Below are positions 15,255 through 23,249 of a DNA stretch of 26,806 nt, one piece after another; position 1 is the stretch's first letter; each line of letters opens with the position of its first letter. Source of the stretch: Planctomycetota bacterium (GTDB lineage Bacteria > Planctomycetota > Phycisphaerae > Phycisphaerales > SM1A02); assembly GCA_003671065.1 (NCBI GenBank), contig QWPU01000003.1, forward strand, positions 1 through 26,806. The letters are read 5' to 3'. Below the pieces are notes generated by a model. The model was not told where the DNA came from. It made no database searches and saw nothing but the letters and a program-made list of their open reading frames with translations. The translations under genes were made by a program, and so were the position numbers.

Positions 15255-16108
15255 TAGACGCGTCGAGCGTTGTCGCCCAGCACGCTGGCTTGTTCGTCGA
15301 GCGTGAGCTCGCCCGCGAGACCAGCGCTCACTTCGATCCATTCGCTCAAGCGCGCGTTGGAGAAACACACGGGCCAGTTCGATCCCCACATCACGCGGGT
15401 TGGACCGAAGCACGCAACGCACCATTCAAACCACGGGCGCGCTTCATCAATTGACAGCGCGCGCCCTGCGTTTTCAAACATTGCTGACCACTTGACGCTT
15501 ACATTGTCGCACGCAGCCACGCGCGCGATCAATCGCTTCCACTCGGCGCGTTCGGGCGAGTTCCATGCGCTTTGAATTGGCGGATTGCCAAGATGATCGA
15601 GCACGAATTGAAGATGAGGCAACGCACGCGCGCAGCCTTCGACGCTCGGCAGATCGCGCCAACGCACGCAGAAGTCGAAAGTGAGGCGCTGCGCGGCAAG
15701 CGCGAAGAGGTCCGCTTCAAATCGCTGCGTCACGCTTTCAAACGGCTGCGTGTGTAAGACATGACGAGCGCCACGCACCGATGGAAGTGCGCGTGCCGCT
15801 GTAAGTTCCTCCTCGAAGTTCGCAGAAGAAGGCTCGATTCCCGCGATCACCGCACATGCTCGCCCCGTCGCGGCGCCCCACGCAGCAAGCAACGCAGCCT
15901 CGCGAGTGCGATCCTTCGGCGCCACATTCGCTTCGACTAGCACGACTCCCCCGCCGACGCCGCCGTCTTTCATATAGCGCGAGAAATCAAAACATCCTGA
16001 AAACTGCGGCGCATTCGCCAACCACGGCGCAGCAAGCACGGATGAATCCCACAAGTGCAGGTGCGCGTCAGTCCAAGTCGATGGTTCAATCGCGGTTGCT
16101 GCACGCAT
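15245..16108 (-). CDS. Amidohydrolase family lactonase, probable L-fuconolactonase
   Basis: A 287-residue TIM-barrel amidohydrolase of the COG3618 group, whose members include L-fucono-, L-rhamnono- and galactarolactone hydrolases. Seen: strand-one metal motif DAHLHLWD (14-21), VLVEANV (56-62), DHLGNPP (171-177) and WGSNWPVCFS (241-250). In the last motif most relatives I recall have GSDWP with an Asp; here, and in the decayed copy, it is Asn244. The product would open L-fuconolactone to L-fuconate, the substrate of FucD. It is divergent from the aldo/keto reductase with only 41 bp between the start codons, and its stop abuts the repeated SDR end. A decayed second copy lies at 12038-12424. 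Pathway role is inferred from family and neighbours. Confidence 0.87.
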   Translation of the reverse strand: MRAATAIEPSTWTDAHLHLWDSSVLAAPWLANAPQFSGCFDFSRYMKDGGVGGGVVLVEANVAPKDRTREAALLAAWGAATGRACAVIAGIEPSSANFEEELTAARALPSVRGARHVLHTQPFESVTQRFEADLFALAAQRLTFDFCVRWRDLPSVEGCARALPHLQFVLDHLGNPPIQSAWNSPERAEWKRLIARVAACDNVSVKWSAMFENAGRALSIDEARPWFEWCVACFGPTRVMWGSNWPVCFSNARLSEWIEVSAGLAGELTLDEQASVLGDNARRVYRF

Positions 16109-16149
16109 ATGCGCGCAGACTACTCGCTTGCTGCGTTACCCTGCGAGCC

Positions 16150-17259
16150 ATGTCCGTACGAACTCTCGCGCTTGACCACTATCTCACGCTCGGCCGCTCA
16201 GGCTTGCGCGTTTCTCCGCTGTGCTTAGGCACCATGACCTTCGGGGTTGAATGGGGCTTTGGCAGCGACGAAGCTGAGAGCGTCGCCATGATTTCGCGAT
16301 TTCGCGAACGCGGCGGAAACTTCTTTGATGCCGCCAACATTTACACCAAGGGACACAACGAAGTCATTCTTGGTGACTACTTCAGCACAGGCGCTGGTCG
16401 AGGTGAACGCGATCGTGCGGTCATTGCGACAAAGTTTGGTGGCAACATGTGGCCAGGCGACCCCAACGGTGGAGGGTCGAATCGCAAGTCGATGTTCAGC
16501 GCGGTCGATGATTCACTTCGGCGATTGAAGACTGACTACATCGATCTGCTGTGGTGCCACTTTCAAGATGTGCACACGCCGATTGAGGAGACGATGCAGT
16601 CGCTCGACATGCTGGTGAAAAACGGCAAGGTGCGCTACATCGGCTTCTCGGATCATCCTGCCTGGGTGTGTGTGCAGGCGCAGTATGAAGCGAACTTTCG
16701 CTCGTGGACGCCGCTGATTGCGCTGCAGATTGAGTACTCGCTGCTGCAGCGCACGGTGGAGCACGAACTCATGCCGATGGCGCGCGCGCTGGGTCTTGGC
16801 GTGACGCCGTGGAGTCCGCTGCGTGGAGGCGTGTTGAGTGGAAAGTTTGATCGCACGCATGCGCCGAAAGATGACGGAGGCACGCGTGTACGCAGTGAAT
16901 CGAAGTATCTCACTGAGCACACCTTCGTGCTGGTCGATCATCTGCACGCTATCGCTGCGGCTCACAATGCGACCGCGGCGCAAGTGGCGCTGCGTTGGGT
17001 GATGGATCGCGCAGGCGTGACGAGCAGCATCATCGGCACACGCACGCTCGCGCAACTCGATGACAATCTTGCGGCGTGCGCGCTGCGTCTGAGCGCTGAT
17101 GAGACCAAGCAACTTGATCTGCTCACCGAGCCGCCGCATGTGTTTCCGACGCAGTTTCTGCAGACGATTTCTACTGGGATTCATGGCGGCACGAACATCA
17201 ACGGCGTCGCGGGGCAACCATGGCCGCTGGCGCCGCAGAATCAATCGGAGCGATGGTGA
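16150..17259 (+). CDS. Aldo/keto reductase
   Basis: A 369-residue NADP-dependent aldo/keto reductase with a TIM-barrel fold. I choose ATG 16150; the frame is open upstream to 15856, but that part overlaps the lactonase gene antisense. The usual catalytic tetrad is visible: Asp60 in NFFDAANIY, Tyr65, Lys95 in ATKFGG and His137 in LLWCHFQD. The cofactor end has PWSPLRGGVLSGKF and SSIIGTRTLAQLDDNL. It is divergent from the lactonase and 6 bp ahead of astB. In this neighbourhood it could oxidise L-fucose to fuconolactone or reduce L-lactaldehyde, but nothing in the sequence separates these options. Confidence 0.9.
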   Translation: MSVRTLALDHYLTLGRSGLRVSPLCLGTMTFGVEWGFGSDEAESVAMISRFRERGGNFFDAANIYTKGHNEVILGDYFSTGAGRGERDRAVIATKFGGNMWPGDPNGGGSNRKSMFSAVDDSLRRLKTDYIDLLWCHFQDVHTPIEETMQSLDMLVKNGKVRYIGFSDHPAWVCVQAQYEANFRSWTPLIALQIEYSLLQRTVEHELMPMARALGLGVTPWSPLRGGVLSGKFDRTHAPKDDGGTRVRSESKYLTEHTFVLVDHLHAIAAAHNATAAQVALRWVMDRAGVTSSIIGTRTLAQLDDNLAACALRLSADETKQLDLLTEPPHVFPTQFLQTISTGIHGGTNINGVAGQPWPLAPQNQSERW

Positions 17260-17265
17260 GTTCGC

Positions 17266-18609
17266 ATGCCTGAAGTGAATTTCGATGGCCTCATTGGTCC
17301 CACGCATAGTTACGCAGGGCTGAGTTACGGCAATGTCGCGAGTTCGAAGAATCAGGGCGCGCTGAGCAATCCGCGCGCGGCTGCGTTGCAAGGGCTTGCC
17401 AAGATGGAAGCGGTCGCGGCGCTTGGGGTGCTGCAAGGTGTGTTGCCGCCGCATGAACGGCCGCATGTGCCGACGCTGCGCGCGCATGGCTACTCGGGGA
17501 GCGACGCGGAGATTCTCGCACTGGTGGCGCAAGAGAACTCGGTGTTGCTTGCGCGAGTGTCGAGCGCGAGCGCGATGTGGACCGCGAATGCTGCGACGGT
17601 GTTACCAAGCGCGGACACGGCTGATGGTCGCACGCACTTTGTGACGGCGAATCTACGCGCAATGTTTCACCGCACGATTGAACCCGTGGTGACGGCGCGC
17701 GCGCTTGAGGCAACCTTTCAGAATCCAGCGCGTTTTGCAGTACATGAGGCGCTTCCTTCCAACAGCAGCGATGACTACGGTGACGAGGGCGCTGCCAATC
17801 ACACGCGACTCACCGCGTCCAGCGACAACAGTGGTGATGCGCGCGGCGTGCACTTGTTTGTCTATGGCGCTGCGCAAAGTTCAACGCGCACGCCTGCACG
17901 ATTTCCTGCGCGGCAAACGAGGTCCGCGAGCGAACGCGTCGCGCAACTCGCTCGACTCGATCCTGCGCGCTGTGTGTTCGCCCAGCAAAACGCCGACGCA
18001 ATCGACGCGGGTGTCTTTCATAACGATGTGATTTGTGTTGGCAATGGCAACGCGCTGTTTTGTCACGAAGATGCGTTTGAAACGCGCGAGGCGACGCTCA
18101 ATGCGTTGCGCGCGGCTGTCGGTGAAACGCTCACCATCATTGAACTCACGCGCGAGGAGATCACGCTTGAAGAAGTCGTGAAGAGTTACCTCTTCAACAG
18201 TCAGCTGCTGACGCTGCCCGATCACACGATGGCGCTTCTGTGCCCAATTGAGTGCGCGGAAAACCCGCGCGTGAAAGCGGCGATTGATCGCGTGCTTGCT
18301 GACAGCGGCACTTCGCTGTCGCGCGCGATCTTTATGGATGTGCGAGAAAGCATGCGTAACGGCGGCGGTCCTGCGTGTCTGCGTTTGCGCGTGCCGCTAT
18401 CGGATGCTGATCTGCGCGCTGTCAATCAAGAGACGCTTCTGACACCTGCGAAACTCGCGGCGTTGCGCGTGTGGGTCAACACGCATTATCGCGAGACGCT
18501 GCACGCGGATGATCTTGCCGATCCCGCGCTGCTGCGTGAATCGCGCAGCGCGCTTGATGAACTCACGCGACTGCTCGCGCTTGGCAACATCTACGATTTC
18601 CAGCGCTGA
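17266..18609 (+). CDS. astB: N-succinylarginine dihydrolase
   Basis: Hydrolyses N2-succinyl-L-arginine to N2-succinylornithine, CO2 and ammonia (EC 3.5.3.23), second step of the arginine succinyltransferase pathway. The 447-residue protein aligns end to end with E. coli AstB: EVNFDGLIGPTHSYAGLS at the N-terminus, PPHERPHVPTLR, SASAMWTANAATVLPSAD, and the C-terminal DLADPALLRESR. Catalytic residues are present: Glu174 in GDEGAANH, His252 in GVFHNDV and Cys371 in GGGPACLRLRV. It starts 6 bp after the aldo/keto reductase and ends 4 bp before the DCC-family gene, so it sits in a long plus-strand operon. None of astA, astC, astD or astE is in the window. Confidence 0.97.
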   Translation: MPEVNFDGLIGPTHSYAGLSYGNVASSKNQGALSNPRAAALQGLAKMEAVAALGVLQGVLPPHERPHVPTLRAHGYSGSDAEILALVAQENSVLLARVSSASAMWTANAATVLPSADTADGRTHFVTANLRAMFHRTIEPVVTARALEATFQNPARFAVHEALPSNSSDDYGDEGAANHTRLTASSDNSGDARGVHLFVYGAAQSSTRTPARFPARQTRSASERVAQLARLDPARCVFAQQNADAIDAGVFHNDVICVGNGNALFCHEDAFETREATLNALRAAVGETLTIIELTREEITLEEVVKSYLFNSQLLTLPDHTMALLCPIECAENPRVKAAIDRVLADSGTSLSRAIFMDVRESMRNGGGPACLRLRVPLSDADLRAVNQETLLTPAKLAALRVWVNTHYRETLHADDLADPALLRESRSALDELTRLLALGNIYDFQR

Positions 18610-18613
18610 CGCG

Positions 18614-19033
18614 ATGAATGAACCCACGATCATCCTCTTTGATGGCGTGTGCAATCTCTGCGCGGGTGTCGTGAAGTTTGTGATCGCGCGTGATACGAAG
18701 CGGCATTTTCGTTTCGCAGCACTGCAAAGCGCGGCTGCTGAGAAGGCGTGTGCTCGAGTGGGCGCAGTGTTCCCTGCATCCTCCGCGCTCGACTCGGTGA
18801 TTGTGATCTCAGACGGACGCGCGCTCGAACGCTCTGACGCGGTGCTTGCGATCTGCGCGCGTTTGCCGTTTCCATGGCCAATTCTCCGCGTTTTTCGCGT
18901 CTTTCCGCGTCGCCTGCGCGATGCGATCTATCGCCTTATCGCGCGCCGACGATACAACTGGTTCGGCAAGCGCGACACTTGCTTGGTGGCAACGAGCGAC
19001 TGGAAGCATCGCTTTCTCGAAGATGGTGAGTGA
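18614..19033 (+). CDS. DCC-family thiol-disulfide oxidoreductase-like protein
   Basis: A 139-residue protein of the DUF393/DCC family, thioredoxin-like and named for its N-terminal DxxCxxC motif, here DGVCNLC (10-16). Also seen are FRFAALQSAAAEKA (34-47), the SVIVISDGR strand, a hydrophobic helix near PFPWPILRVFRVFP, and the C-terminal RYNWFGKRDTCLV. ATG 18614 is taken because it puts the motif at the normal distance; longer in-frame starts overlap the astB end. It is 4 bp after the astB stop. Family members are predicted redox proteins of unknown substrate. Confidence 0.9.
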   Translation: MNEPTIILFDGVCNLCAGVVKFVIARDTKRHFRFAALQSAAAEKACARVGAVFPASSALDSVIVISDGRALERSDAVLAICARLPFPWPILRVFRVFPRRLRDAIYRLIARRRYNWFGKRDTCLVATSDWKHRFLEDGE

Positions 19034-19099
19034 TTCGTGTCCACATCCCTGTGCGCGTTCGGTATCGTCAACATGCCGTCAAACGGCAGGAGAAAATAC

Positions 19100-19501
19100 A
19101 TGCGCCATTCGATCGTCACACTTCCTCGCACGCTCATCTTGGGATTCACCGTCGTCGCACTCGCACTTGGATTTGTCGCCACTCGCGCGCCCGCAAGTCC
19201 GCGCGTGCTCGTCGCGCTTCACAACACGCCTCCCGCGGGCTTGAGCGTTGAAGCGAAAGACGCGGCCTTCGACAAGGGCTTCGAATTCAAGTTCAAGTCG
19301 GACAGCAACGCGACGACGACGCTCTCAATTGATCCGCTCGGCATGCGTCACAGCGATTCTGGCTCGATCTCAAGCAGTTCAGGCTCAATTTCGCTTTCGG
19401 GCAAGTACAGCAACACCTCTCGCACCATCGAGATCACCGCCAAGCGTGGAGGCAGCAGCATTGGCGAGTATTCATGGCGCGTGGAAGCCGTCCTGCGTTA
19501 G
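19100..19501 (+). CDS. Small exported or membrane-anchored protein of unknown function
   Basis: A 133-residue protein that I do not recognise. ATG 19100 is preceded by GGCAGGAG at a good distance; an in-frame ATG at 19037 exists but would add a non-signal leader. The N-terminus has a basic start and one hydrophobic stretch (TLILGFTVVALALGFVAT), which is a signal peptide or anchor. The mature part is Ser/Gly-rich and beta-prone (DSGSISSSSGSISLSGKYS), ending in alternating strands (RTIEITAKRG, YSWRVEAVLR). It lies between the DCC gene and the isomerase-like gene in the same run. Confidence 0.65.
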   Translation: MRHSIVTLPRTLILGFTVVALALGFVATRAPASPRVLVALHNTPPAGLSVEAKDAAFDKGFEFKFKSDSNATTTLSIDPLGMRHSDSGSISSSSGSISLSGKYSNTSRTIEITAKRGGSSIGEYSWRVEAVLR

Positions 19502-19510
19502 AGTGCGCGT

Positions 19511-20404
19511 ATGCAACGACGCGACTTTCTCGCCACATCCGTGACCGCCGTGACCGCCGCCGCCTCAATTCCGTTGGTCGCGAGCATCGCGCACGCTGGC
19601 GTGCAAGTCGGCGCGCAAGTCGGCGCGCCAGCAAAGACCACGCCGCGCAAAGCCCCCTTCAAACACTCAGTGAGCGCATGGTGCTTTGGTGGCATGCCGT
19701 TGGAAGAACTTTGCAGCAACGCCAGCGCGATGGGCTTTCTCGGCATCGATCTGTTGAGCGAGAAAGAGTGGGAAATCCCGCGCAAATACGGCATGATCTG
19801 CTCCGTCGCGAATGGTCCAACCACCATCTCGCAAGGCATGAACAAGATCGAGCATCACGATCGCGTCGTCGCGGAATGCGAGCGCATGCTGCCGATTGCT
19901 GCGAAGTCTGGCGTGACTGAGTTCATGCTCTTCTCAGGAAATCGTTTCGGCATGAGTGACGAAGAAGGCCTCGAGCATTGTGTGAAGGGTTTGCAGCGCG
20001 TGATGCCCATTGCAGAGAAGAACCGCGTGACCATTCTCATGGAGTTGCTCAACTCGCGCGTTGATCATCACGACTACATGTGCGACAAAACGCCGTGGGG
20101 CGTTGAACTCGTCAAGCGCGTGGGCAGCGATCGCTTCCGTTTGCTCTACGACATCTATCACATGCAAATCATGGAAGGCGATGTCATTCGCACGATCCGT
20201 GACAACCACGCGTTCATCTCGCACTATCACACGGCGGGTAATCCTGGTCGCAATGAAATCGATGCGACGCAAGAGTTGAACTACGCCGCAATCTCCAACG
20301 CGCTCAAGGACATCGGATTCACCGGATTCCTCGGGCAAGAGTTCATTCCGCGCCGCGACGCAATGACAAGTTTGCGCGAGGCGATTGATACATGCGATGT
20401 CTGA
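19511..20404 (+). CDS. Tat-exported hydroxypyruvate-isomerase-like TIM-barrel protein
   Basis: A 297-residue protein of the xylose-isomerase-like TIM-barrel superfamily, closest in pattern to hydroxypyruvate isomerases. The N-terminus is a twin-arginine signal (QRRDFLATSVTAV, with cleavage likely after IAHA), so the mature enzyme should be periplasmic or extracytoplasmic, unlike cytoplasmic Hyi. Seen: Glu178 in ILMELLN, Asp214 in LLYDIYHMQ, His238/His240 in FISHYHTAGNPGR and Glu277 in GQEFIP, the expected metal and acid/base residues. Planctomycetes carry many such exported isomerase/epimerase-like proteins of unknown substrate. The last 13 bases overlap the sulfatase start, so the two are likely co-translated. 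Confidence 0.85.
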   Translation: MQRRDFLATSVTAVTAAASIPLVASIAHAGVQVGAQVGAPAKTTPRKAPFKHSVSAWCFGGMPLEELCSNASAMGFLGIDLLSEKEWEIPRKYGMICSVANGPTTISQGMNKIEHHDRVVAECERMLPIAAKSGVTEFMLFSGNRFGMSDEEGLEHCVKGLQRVMPIAEKNRVTILMELLNSRVDHHDYMCDKTPWGVELVKRVGSDRFRLLYDIYHMQIMEGDVIRTIRDNHAFISHYHTAGNPGRNEIDATQELNYAAISNALKDIGFTGFLGQEFIPRRDAMTSLREAIDTCDV

Positions 20405-21843
20405 CGCGCCTGCTGACTGCGATGAGTGCGCTCGTCACGCTTGCTGCGTGTTCGTCGACTCCGCAGCCAACTGAAGTTGCGTGTCATGCGCAGCGCGCGC
20501 CCAACATCATTCTCGTAGTCGCCGATGACTTAGGCTACGGCGAGCTCGGCTGCTACGGCCAGACGAAGATTCGCACGCCCAACATTGATCGACTCGCCGC
20601 AGAAGGCGCGCGTTTTACGCAGTTTTACAGCGCTGCGCCCGTATGCGCGCCGTCGCGTGCGGCGCTGATGACAGGACTTCATCTCGGTCACTCGCCGATA
20701 CGCGACAACTCCGAAGTTGAGCCTGAAGGACAAGGGCCACTTCCACAGAGCGCGACAACACTCGCTGATGATCTTCACGCTGCGGGCTTCGTCACCGCGT
20801 GCATTGGCAAGTGGGGTTTAGGTTTCGTCGGTTCAACGGGTGACCCAAACGCCAACGGTTTCGATCTCTTCTACGGGTTCAATTGTCAGCGTCAAGCGCA
20901 CAACTATTACCCAACCCACCTCTGGCGTAACGGCGAAAAGATTGTGCTTGAAGGCAACACGCCGAAGACCCGCGTCGAAGCCGTCTTCGCGCCTGACCTC
21001 ATGCTGGAAGCTGCGACCTCATTCATTGATGACGCGAAAGGCGCGCCGTTCTTTCTCGCGTTCATGTCCACCATGCCGCACATGGCGATGCAACCAACCG
21101 CGTTCGACCTTCATCGCTATGAAGGTGCGTTTGAAGAAACGCCATATATCGGCGGAAAAGGCTATCTATCGCACCCGACTCCGCGCGCGGGTTATGCCGC
21201 CATGATCACTCGGCTTGATGCTGATGTCGGCGCGTTACGAGCTGCGATTGAGCGCAACGGTTTGAGTGACAACACCATCATCATCGTCACCAGTGACAAC
21301 GGGCCGACTCATGATGTCGGCGGCGTCGACACGACATTCTTCGATTCGACTGCAGGACTGCGCGGTCGCAAAGGCTCGGTATGGGAAGGCGGCATTCGCG
21401 TGCCGTGCGTGGTGTGGTGGCCCTCGCACATCGATGCTGCGCGCGTCATCAATACTCCTGCGTGGAGCGTTGACCTCCGCGCTTCACTCGCGAGTTTCGC
21501 GCGCGCGACTGCAGCGACGACTGATGGCGTCGACCTGAGTGCGTTGCTCGTGGAGAACTCACCACTCGCAACTCGCACGCTCTACTGGCCGTTTCCTGGT
21601 TACGGCGGTCAACAGGCAGTGCGCGAAGGCGATTGGAAACTGGTGCGTCGTGATCTCGCGGCGCATGCGAAGAAAGCAACAGTGCAAGCGACTGATCACT
21701 GGCAGCTCTACAACCTCGCCGCCGATCCGAACGAAACAACCGATGTCGCCGCGCAGCATCCTGATGTCGTCGCGCGTCTCGCGCTCTACGCGAGTGAGCA
21801 GTACGAAGTCTCTGCTGAATTCCCCTTGCCCGGCGTCGATTGA
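20392..21843 (+). CDS. Sulfatase (arylsulfatase family), lipoprotein
   Basis: A 483-residue type I (formylglycine) sulfatase. The N-terminus is a lipoprotein signal with lipobox LAAC (Cys20). Active-site features: Asp45-Asp46 in VVADDLGYG, the C-x-P-S-R motif CAPSR at 85-89 whose Cys85 would be oxidised to formylglycine by a maturation enzyme, Lys140 in IGKWGLG, HMAM near the middle, and SDNGPTHD with the metal-binding Asp-Asn. The C-terminal domain has GDWKLV and LYNLAADPNETTDVA, typical of arylsulfatase A-like enzymes. It overlaps the upstream isomerase-like gene by 13 bp. The stop is directly next to the stop of the convergent nitroreductase gene, leaving no room for a separate terminator. 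With fucose genes nearby, a sulfated polysaccharide substrate is plausible, but the exact sulfatase subfamily cannot be told by eye. Confidence 0.93.
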   Translation: MRCLTRLLTAMSALVTLAACSSTPQPTEVACHAQRAPNIILVVADDLGYGELGCYGQTKIRTPNIDRLAAEGARFTQFYSAAPVCAPSRAALMTGLHLGHSPIRDNSEVEPEGQGPLPQSATTLADDLHAAGFVTACIGKWGLGFVGSTGDPNANGFDLFYGFNCQRQAHNYYPTHLWRNGEKIVLEGNTPKTRVEAVFAPDLMLEAATSFIDDAKGAPFFLAFMSTMPHMAMQPTAFDLHRYEGAFEETPYIGGKGYLSHPTPRAGYAAMITRLDADVGALRAAIERNGLSDNTIIIVTSDNGPTHDVGGVDTTFFDSTAGLRGRKGSVWEGGIRVPCVVWWPSHIDAARVINTPAWSVDLRASLASFARATAATTDGVDLSALLVENSPLATRTLYWPFPGYGGQQAVREGDWKLVRRDLAAHAKKATVQATDHWQLYNLAADPNETTDVAAQHPDVVARLALYASEQYEVSAEFPLPGVD

Positions 21844-22512
21844 TCACGCGCGATCAAACACAATCACTTCGCTCAGCGGCTTGCGCGCAATATCAGGCAC
21901 AAGGCAGCCTTCGATTGGATGTCCCACAGGCAACAGTAAGTACGGTCGCTCGTAACTAGGTCGCCCCAGAATCTCTCCGAGAAAACGCATCGGACTCGGC
22001 GTGTGCGTGAGTGTCACCAGCCCCGCATGATGCACCGCAGCAATGAAGAGCCCCACTGCGATGCCGACAGATTCATTCGCGTAATACACCTGATCCGTGA
22101 TGCGCTCGGCGCGATCGTCCTTCATCAATTTGAAGACGACGACAAGCCACGGCGCGTCATCAAGAAATGGCTTCTCCCATGTTGTGCCGAGCAAGCCGAG
22201 ATCCGCAAGCCACTCGTCGTTGGCGCGCGCGTCATAGAACTTGCGCTCTTCTTCTTCGGCTGCAACGCGAATCTCATGTTTGAGCGCGGGGTTTGAGACC
22301 GCAACAAATCGCCACGGCTGTTTGTTCGCACCACTAGGCGCGGAGTTGGCGGCATCAACGCAGGCCATGATCGTCTCGCGCGCAACGGGCTTCGTTGAAA
22401 ACTCACGCACGCTTCGGCGCGAACGCATGGTGTTCGCAAACGCTTGCGCGGCGAGCGTTTCGCTTATCGCGATTGAGTGACGCACATGCGCAATCATCGC
22501 GGGCTTCTCCAT
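21844..22512 (-). CDS. Nitroreductase-family flavoprotein resembling iodotyrosine deiodinase
   Basis: A 222-residue FMN protein. Start ATG 22512 overlaps the upstream stop (TGATG). FMN contacts are visible in RSRRSVREFS (30-39) and SAPSGANKQPW (57-67). The C-terminal half has ESVGIAVGLFIAA, LVTLTHTPSPMRFL, and LLLPVGHP followed by RKPL. The region that covers the substrate in iodotyrosine deiodinases is conserved: Glu89-x3-Tyr93 and, 21 residues on, Lys114 in TTWEKPFLDDAP. In the human enzyme, as I recall it, the matching residues Glu157, Tyr161 and Lys182 hold the amino-acid part of the halotyrosine. This points to reductive dehalogenation of halotyrosines rather than a general nitroreductase. 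It is the last gene of a three-gene run with two glycosyltransferases. Confidence 0.85.
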   Translation of the reverse strand: MEKPAMIAHVRHSIAISETLAAQAFANTMRSRRSVREFSTKPVARETIMACVDAANSAPSGANKQPWRFVAVSNPALKHEIRVAAEEEERKFYDARANDEWLADLGLLGTTWEKPFLDDAPWLVVVFKLMKDDRAERITDQVYYANESVGIAVGLFIAAVHHAGLVTLTHTPSPMRFLGEILGRPSYERPYLLLPVGHPIEGCLVPDIARKPLSEVIVFDRA

Positions 22513-23228
22513 CAGTGCCAATGCTCCGCGACCCACGGCGTCTTGTGCACATGACGCGTGATCTTTCGCGTATTGCCTTCGACCGCATCAGGTGGATTGG
22601 GATGACCATGAAACACCACGATGCGTGCGTTGGGCGGAATACGCGGCGGAACCCACCAATTCATGGGGAATTTAGCCATGCAGCCGTACTTGAAACTCAC
22701 GCACCATTCAGCGGGCCAATACGAAAGTTTGCCCGCATTGTGAAGTTCACGCGAAATGTACTCCTGTTCATTGCGCACTTCACGACGAATCGCCGCGTGC
22801 TCGCGCATGAAGGTGTCGAGGATCTGCGGCTGACTTCCTGCATCAAAGCGATAGACCGAAGAGTTGCCCGTCGGTCTCCACGGACGCGCCCAATCTTTGA
22901 TGATGAGAAACTCACCAGGATGCGAGAACAGGCAATCGATGTTGCCAACGATCACGATGTCGATGTCGAGAAACAGCGTCGGACCAGTGAGATCAAACAG
23001 CGGATTGCGAAAGGTCGAGATCTTGCGCCAGCCACGCTCAGGCCCACCTGGATCATCGAAGTCTGGCAGCGGTCGCGCGTCGATTCCCGCGTCTAGACCC
23101 GTTGCATCATCGGTCATACACACGAAGCGATAGGGAATGGTCATGTTCCGCTTCACCATGTTGGCGAGGCGGTTCACATACTCAGGGCCGTACTTGGTGC
23201 CCCACTTCATGCAGATCACATTTGCCAT
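22512..23228 (-). CDS. Glycosyltransferase-like protein with a DxD motif
   Basis: A 238-residue putative glycosyltransferase of the GT-A type. The N-terminus NVICMKWGTKYGPEYVNRL and PYRFVCMTDDATG match a family of nucleotide-sugar transferases that act on cell-surface glycans. The DxD metal/sugar-nucleotide motif is LFLDIDIVIVG (Asp88, Asp90). A conserved C-terminal part has NEQEYISREL, WPAEWCVSFKYGC and ARIVVFHGHPNP. ATG 23228 is chosen as it starts directly at the first strand. It starts 21 bp after the upstream GT4-like gene, and its stop overlaps the nitroreductase start by one base. Acceptor and donor are unknown. Confidence 0.8.
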   Translation of the reverse strand: MANVICMKWGTKYGPEYVNRLANMVKRNMTIPYRFVCMTDDATGLDAGIDARPLPDFDDPGGPERGWRKISTFRNPLFDLTGPTLFLDIDIVIVGNIDCLFSHPGEFLIIKDWARPWRPTGNSSVYRFDAGSQPQILDTFMREHAAIRREVRNEQEYISRELHNAGKLSYWPAEWCVSFKYGCMAKFPMNWWVPPRIPPNARIVVFHGHPNPPDAVEGNTRKITRHVHKTPWVAEHWH

Positions 23229-23249
23229 TGAACGCACTGTACCGAAGCG

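Noticed and set aside
16513..17532. Minus-strand open frame (339 codons) opposite the aldo/keto reductase and start of astB
   Set aside because: Very Arg/His-rich, no domain pattern, and it spans two well-supported plus-strand genes.
22395..23096. Plus-strand open frame (233 codons) opposite the nitroreductase and glycosyltransferase genes
   Set aside because: Composition is Arg-rich and motif-free, and the opposite strand carries clear enzymes.
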